From positions 1-34,265 of the forward strand of contig JAKSPE010000018.1 of assembly GCA_024405015.1 (NCBI GenBank): a stretch of 34,265 nt of DNA. The letters run 5' to 3'. Within the stretch, counting starts at the first letter, position 1. Each line of letters opens with the position of its first letter. This document shows, in pieces, positions 30,319-34,265 of the stretch. Source of the stretch: Sphaerochaetaceae bacterium (GTDB lineage: Bacteria; Spirochaetota; Spirochaetia; Sphaerochaetales; Sphaerochaetaceae). The notes beneath the pieces were generated by a model. That model was not told where the DNA came from, ran no database searches, and saw nothing but the letters and a program-made list of their open reading frames with translations. The translations under genes and the position numbers were made by a program.

Positions 30319-31164
30319 TTAGTCATTACCACCGAGAAGTGTTTTCAAGAACTCATCATCCTCGTCAGAAAGGCTTGTATCACTCTTATCAGAGGAAGCG
30401 CTTTCGCTCTCATTCTCATAAGTGGATTCGCTTTCTTCGTTTCTGGAAGATCTTCTGCTGTTGCGAGCTTCCTTTCTCTCAAGGTGAGCCTCAGAAGTCT
30501 TGATCAAAACAATGATCAAGTAAAAGAAACCAATAATGATAGTAAGTACGCCGAAGCTGAAAAGCTTTTCCCTTTGGATGAACTTTCCTACATTCTCGAT
30601 AATCTGCTTTGCGCTAAGGCTCTCTTTTTCGGCCTCAACAACAGTTGCGGAACTGGACTCAACTGCCTTTGGAGTCTCAAGTGGAGCAGGAGTCTCAACG
30701 GCCGGTGTTTCCACCGGAGCACTTGGCTCCTCTACTACAGCAGAAGACTCTGTCACTACAGGCTCTTCTACAGCAGCAGTCTCTGCTTCAAATGCCTCAC
30801 CAACCTCTGGCTCCTCAGCTTTGGCTGTGATTGGAGCCTCCCAGATGGAAGGATCGGAAGCAATGAATGCAGACCAGTCAAACTCAGGCTCTGAGGCCAC
30901 TTGAGATTCAGAAGACACTTCTACAATCTCTACAGATTCTGCTGGAAGTTCATCTTCTACAACCTCTTCAGGAATTTCCTCTACTACCACCACATCCTCT
31001 ACAGCAGTAATTTCCTCCACAACTGGGGACTCGGAAACATCAACTGTAGTCTCTATGAGAGAATCATCAGCAGGGGTCTCTTGAACACCAGGCTTCACAG
31101 TCTTGGTTGCACAAGATACCAGCAGTGATAATATAAGGAATATCATCAGTAGGGTTTTCTTCAT
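30319..31164 (-). CDS. Lipoprotein with acidic repeat linker and C-terminal membrane anchor
   Basis: A 281-residue protein. The N-terminus is a lipoprotein signal with lipobox LLVSC (Cys18). Residues about 25-185 are a low-complexity stretch rich in Val, Glu, Pro, Ser and Ala (EEVVEDELPAE, APVETPAVETPAPLETP). A single hydrophobic helix (about 202-221) follows, then a 60-residue charged Ser/Asp/Glu tail ending EFLKTLLGGND. The two anchors, lipid at one end and helix near the other, suggest a tether inside one membrane or across the periplasm, with the tail in the cytoplasm. No named family was recognised. AGGAGG lies five bases before the ATG. It follows valS by 45 bases. Confidence 0.75.
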   Translation of the reverse strand: MKKTLLMIFLILSLLVSCATKTVKPGVQETPADDSLIETTVDVSESPVVEEITAVEDVVVVEEIPEEVVEDELPAESVEIVEVSSESQVASEPEFDWSAFIASDPSIWEAPITAKAEEPEVGEAFEAETAAVEEPVVTESSAVVEEPSAPVETPAVETPAPLETPKAVESSSATVVEAEKESLSAKQIIENVGKFIQREKLFSFGVLTIIIGFFYLIIVLIKTSEAHLERKEARNSRRSSRNEESESTYENESESASSDKSDTSLSDEDDEFLKTLLGGND

Positions 31165-31209
31165 CAAGGCCTCCTAAAGGTTCTACTTAATTACAACAGC
31201 CAAAACGAA

Positions 31210-33861
31210 TTAGAAAGATCTCAAAACAGCGATGTGCTTGTTGGACTTTTCGATCTTCTCAACAAACTCAGCCTTCTTGCTTCTTTCCTTGTCGATAGCT
31301 TCCTGCTTAGCGTTGTTGATGAACTTCTCATTGGAGAGCTTCTTCTCAACACCATCAAGCAATGCCTGTGTCTTCTTGATATCCTCTTCGATCTTAGCAA
31401 TCTCCTTCTCTACGTCAATTGCATCTCTGACAAAGACATAAGTCTCAAATCCAGCACCTGCGATTGGGAAAGCACCAGTGACATCGACACTTGCACTATC
31501 ATCAATTGTAAGATTGTCAGAATTTACGAAGATCTTAAGAAGATCAACATGCTCCTTCATGAAAGCGGAAAGATCACCGGCCTCATCCATGCGGACAACA
31601 GCTCTTACCTTCTTCTCAGCACCGATTCCAAGCTCAGCTCTCATGTTTCTGACACCACGAACAACGTCCTGCATGCAAGCCATCATTTTGGCCTCTTCTG
31701 GGAACTTTCTGGCCTCAGAATACTCTGGGAATGAAGCTGTGATAACTTTGCCTTCCGTGTTCGGAAGTTTTGCATAGATCTCTTCTGTGATGAAGGAGAG
31801 CATTGGATGCATCATCTTCATGGACTCAGCAAGGATATCCATCAGAACAGAAACCAGTCTGTCTTTCTCCTCTTCGCTTCCGCTGTACATGGAAAGCTTG
31901 GAAGCTTCAACATACCAGTCACAGAAATCGTTCCAGAAGAAGTCGTAGACAGCCTGTGCAGCTTCGTTGAACTTGTAGCCTTCGATGGCATTGCGGACCT
32001 TGAGAACGTTCTCGTTGAGGCTGTGGTAGATCCACTTGTCAACAGCTGTGAACTTAGCTGGGTCGATAGCAACGAGGTTTCGGCCTTCCAGGTTCATGAG
32101 AAGGTATCTTGTAGCGTTCCAGATCTTGTTTGCAAACTTGGAACCAAGCTTGAAGGAATCCATATCAACCAGAACATCCTGGCCCTGAGTTGCAAGGAAG
32201 CAGATTGTGAACTTCATTGCATCTGCGCCATAGATGGATACGACATCCAGTGGGTCAATACCGTTTCCAAGGCTCTTGGACATCTTGCGGCCCTTCTTGT
32301 CACGGACAAGACCTGTAATGTAGATATCGTGGAATGGAGCCTTACCTGTGAACTCCAGAGATGCCATGATCATTCTGGAAACCCAGAAGAAGATGATATC
32401 GTAAGCTGTTACGAGAGTGCTGGTTGGGAAGAACTTCTTGAAGTCAACGGTAACCTCTGGCCAGCCAAGTGTGCTGAACGGCCAAAGCCAGGATGAGAAC
32501 CAAGTGTCGAGAACATCGTTGTCCTGACGTATCTTCTTGCTACCACACTTCTTACAGCAGCATGGATCCTCTCTTTCGACCATCATTTCTCCACAGTCTT
32601 CACAATACCAGACCGGGATTCTGTGGCCCCACCAAAGCTGACGGCTGATACACCAGTCTCTGATGTTCTCAAGCCAGCTTGAGTATGTGTTCTCCCATCT
32701 CTTTGGATAGAAGTTGATCTCTCCGTCTCTCCAAGCCTTCAGAGCCTTGTCAGCCAGTGGGCGCATCTTGACGAACCACTGCTCGCTCATGTATGGCTCA
32801 ACGGTTGTATTACATCTGTAGCAGTGTCCGACTTCATGCTTATAGTCTTCACACTTAACGAGATAGCCCTGCTCTTTCAGAACCTCGGCAACCTTCATTC
32901 TTGCAACTTCAGCAGGCATTCCTCTGAACTGCTCTGGACAAATATCATTGAGAGTTCCATCCGGATTGAGGATGTTGATCGGCTCGAGGTTATGTCTCTT
33001 TCCGCACTCCCAGTCGTTAGGGTCGTGTGCTGGAGTGATCTTAACCATACCAGTACCGAACTCGATTCCAACGAAGCTATCAGCGATGATTGGGATCTCA
33101 CGGTCTGTCAGAGGCAGCTTGAGCATCTTGCCTACGAGGTCCTTGTAGCGCTCATCGTCTGGGTTAACAGCAACAGCGACATCACCGAACATTGTCTCAG
33201 GTCTTGTTGTGGCAACTGTGATGTGGCCGCTTCCGTCTGCAAGAGGATAGTTGATGTCAAAGAGATGACCGAGGTCTTCCTGATGTTCAACTTCATCGTC
33301 AGCAAGAGCTGTTCCGCAGTGTGGACAATAGTTGACAAGATACAGACCCTTGTAGATCAGACCACGCTCATACAGAGTGACGAATGTCTCTCTGACGGCA
33401 CGGGAAAGGCCTTCATCCATGGTGAAGCGCTCACGTGACCAGTCACAGGAAGAACCGATCTTCTTGAGCTGGCTGACGATGATGTCATGGTGCTTCTCCT
33501 TGACCTGCCAGGTTCTCTCAACGAACTTCTCTCTTCCGAGATCCTGTCTTCTGAGACCTTCCTTGGCAAGTTGACGCTCAACGACGTTCTGTGTTGCGAT
33601 ACCGGCATGGTCACAACCAGGCAGCCAGAGTGTAGGACGACCAGTCATTCTGTAGTATCTTGCAAGAATGTCCTGGAGAGAGTTGTTGAGGGCATGTCCC
33701 ATGTGAAGGATACCTGTAACGTTTGGTGGTGGCATGACGATTGTGAATGATTTCTCATTTCCATCAACAGGCTTGAAATTGCCGTCTTCCACCCACTGGG
33801 CGTAGATTCTATCTTCAAAATCTTTAGGATTATAGGTCTTCTCGAGTTCAATGGCCTTCAT
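31210..33861 (-). CDS. valS: Valyl-tRNA synthetase ValS
   Basis: An 883-residue class I synthetase that charges tRNA-Val and edits threonine. It has the HIGH equivalent HMGH (53-56) after PPPNVTGI, the KMSKS loop GRKMSKSLGN, the editing domain with TTRPETMFGDVAVAV, a Cys-rich zinc element (YCEDCGEM, CCCKKCGSKK), and a C-terminal coiled coil (VEKEIAKIEEDIKKTQALLDG). The length is normal. The start at 33861 has AAGGAG about five bases upstream; an in-frame ATG 12 codons earlier lacks one. No T-box leader was found upstream. Confidence 0.97.
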   Translation of the reverse strand: MKAIELEKTYNPKDFEDRIYAQWVEDGNFKPVDGNEKSFTIVMPPPNVTGILHMGHALNNSLQDILARYYRMTGRPTLWLPGCDHAGIATQNVVERQLAKEGLRRQDLGREKFVERTWQVKEKHHDIIVSQLKKIGSSCDWSRERFTMDEGLSRAVRETFVTLYERGLIYKGLYLVNYCPHCGTALADDEVEHQEDLGHLFDINYPLADGSGHITVATTRPETMFGDVAVAVNPDDERYKDLVGKMLKLPLTDREIPIIADSFVGIEFGTGMVKITPAHDPNDWECGKRHNLEPINILNPDGTLNDICPEQFRGMPAEVARMKVAEVLKEQGYLVKCEDYKHEVGHCYRCNTTVEPYMSEQWFVKMRPLADKALKAWRDGEINFYPKRWENTYSSWLENIRDWCISRQLWWGHRIPVWYCEDCGEMMVEREDPCCCKKCGSKKIRQDNDVLDTWFSSWLWPFSTLGWPEVTVDFKKFFPTSTLVTAYDIIFFWVSRMIMASLEFTGKAPFHDIYITGLVRDKKGRKMSKSLGNGIDPLDVVSIYGADAMKFTICFLATQGQDVLVDMDSFKLGSKFANKIWNATRYLLMNLEGRNLVAIDPAKFTAVDKWIYHSLNENVLKVRNAIEGYKFNEAAQAVYDFFWNDFCDWYVEASKLSMYSGSEEEKDRLVSVLMDILAESMKMMHPMLSFITEEIYAKLPNTEGKVITASFPEYSEARKFPEEAKMMACMQDVVRGVRNMRAELGIGAEKKVRAVVRMDEAGDLSAFMKEHVDLLKIFVNSDNLTIDDSASVDVTGAFPIAGAGFETYVFVRDAIDVEKEIAKIEEDIKKTQALLDGVEKKLSNEKFINNAKQEAIDKERSKKAEFVEKIEKSNKHIAVLRSF

Positions 33862-33894
33862 CTCTGCTCCTTGAATACGCGCTACACGTACATA

Positions 33895-34175
33895 CATATA
33901 TAATCGTTAATTAATTATAATATATGAAACTCCTTTTTATAGCAATGATTGCGGCGAACAAACTTGTTGTTTTATAACCATATCATTACACAATCGTTTC
34001 AATTTGTTTCAATACGGTTTACATATGATTTCTGTACAGTTCCAATACATAACTGATAATGATTATATTAAAATAGTATTTTAACTATATTGTTTTCATA
34101 TATTATTAATTACATTCAGTATCATTCTTACATTTGTTTATAACAATTTTGATATAATTATAAAAAAATGTAGAA
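33895..34175 (+). repeat. Phased T-tract array 5
   Basis: Upstream of valS the same units recur: T-tracts at 33997, 34007, 34018, 34029 and 34040 (TTTCAATTTG, TTTCAATACGG, TTTACATATG, TTTCTGTACAG, TTCCAATAC), with looser copies to about 34170. Orientation is again T-rich on the plus strand. The valS promoter must lie in or near this array but could not be picked out. From 34176 to the window end I see no gene, repeat or hairpin I can support. Confidence 0.7.
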
Positions 34176-34265
34176 CTGCATGAACAGATGATACAGATTG
34201 CATAGAACGAACTGATCCGACCCAGTTTTTTGAGACACTTCTGTTTTCCCTCTTGAAACGTCTGT

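Noticed and set aside
33862..34265. T-box leader upstream of valS
   Set aside because: No T-box sequence, specifier stem or terminator/antiterminator pair could be found; the region is AT-rich phased repeat.

Overview
The window reads as a chromosomal segment of a spirochaete, most likely from the Sphaerochaetaceae/Treponemataceae branch. The pointers are gene content and protein style: a LIV branched-chain transporter whose binding protein starts with a plain Sec signal and an acidic NGSEE mature end, single-copy metG and valS, cellobiose phosphorylase, AsnA, HflK/HflC, a DUF362 ferredoxin, and a very short basic AURKAIP1/COX24-type ribosomal protein at the left edge. This assignment is an inference; there is no rRNA gene to confirm it. 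TGA is used as a stop, so the code is standard.

Layout. 1-87 is the end of a tiny basic ribosomal-type gene. 306-5733 (minus) is a branched-chain amino-acid ABC operon (binding protein, LivH, LivM, LivG, LivF) followed by a CBS-ACT sensor protein. 5970-9761 (plus) is a methionine uptake set: metN-metI, then, after a reverse-strand small beta-barrel gene, metQ behind its own promoter and a 19-residue leader peptide containing seven methionines. 9817-10242 has no convincing gene but is dense in long-range base pairing and looks like an undescribed structured RNA. 10310-12808 (minus) holds asnA and a CPA2 antiporter. 13031-16757 (plus) holds cellobiose phosphorylase and a divergent MurD-like ligase. 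16767-22731 (minus) holds metG (apparently leaderless), hflK-hflC, a truncated LacI-type regulator, and an ArsR regulator coupled to a YbaY-type lipoprotein. 22851-26135 (plus) is a four-gene operon: beta-hydroxyacid dehydrogenase, RsmB/RsmF-like rRNA methyltransferase, DUF362 ferredoxin, small membrane exporter. 26154-27773 (minus) is a GH13 glucosidase. 28652-33861 (minus) holds a ParA / ribbon-helix-helix pair, a lipoprotein with a second membrane anchor, and valS.

The most unusual parts are as follows. (1) From 27.8 kb to the right end, every long intergenic space carries arrays of a degenerate 10-12 bp unit, roughly TTTTnATATnG, always T-rich on the plus strand and phased with the DNA helix. 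They surround the ParA/RHH pair and are candidates for a centromere-like or curved-DNA element. (2) The methionine-rich leader peptide ahead of metQ looks like a translation-sensing control element for methionine uptake. (3) At 9846-10133 there is a multi-helix RNA candidate. (4) At three tandem minus-strand junctions the -35 box of the downstream gene lies in the loop of the upstream gene's terminator, with the -10 box just past the hairpin.

Functionally, the segment combines amino-acid acquisition (Leu/Ile/Val, Met, Asn synthesis), aminoacyl-tRNA charging (Met, Val), phosphorolytic and hydrolytic use of short glucosides, and envelope upkeep.
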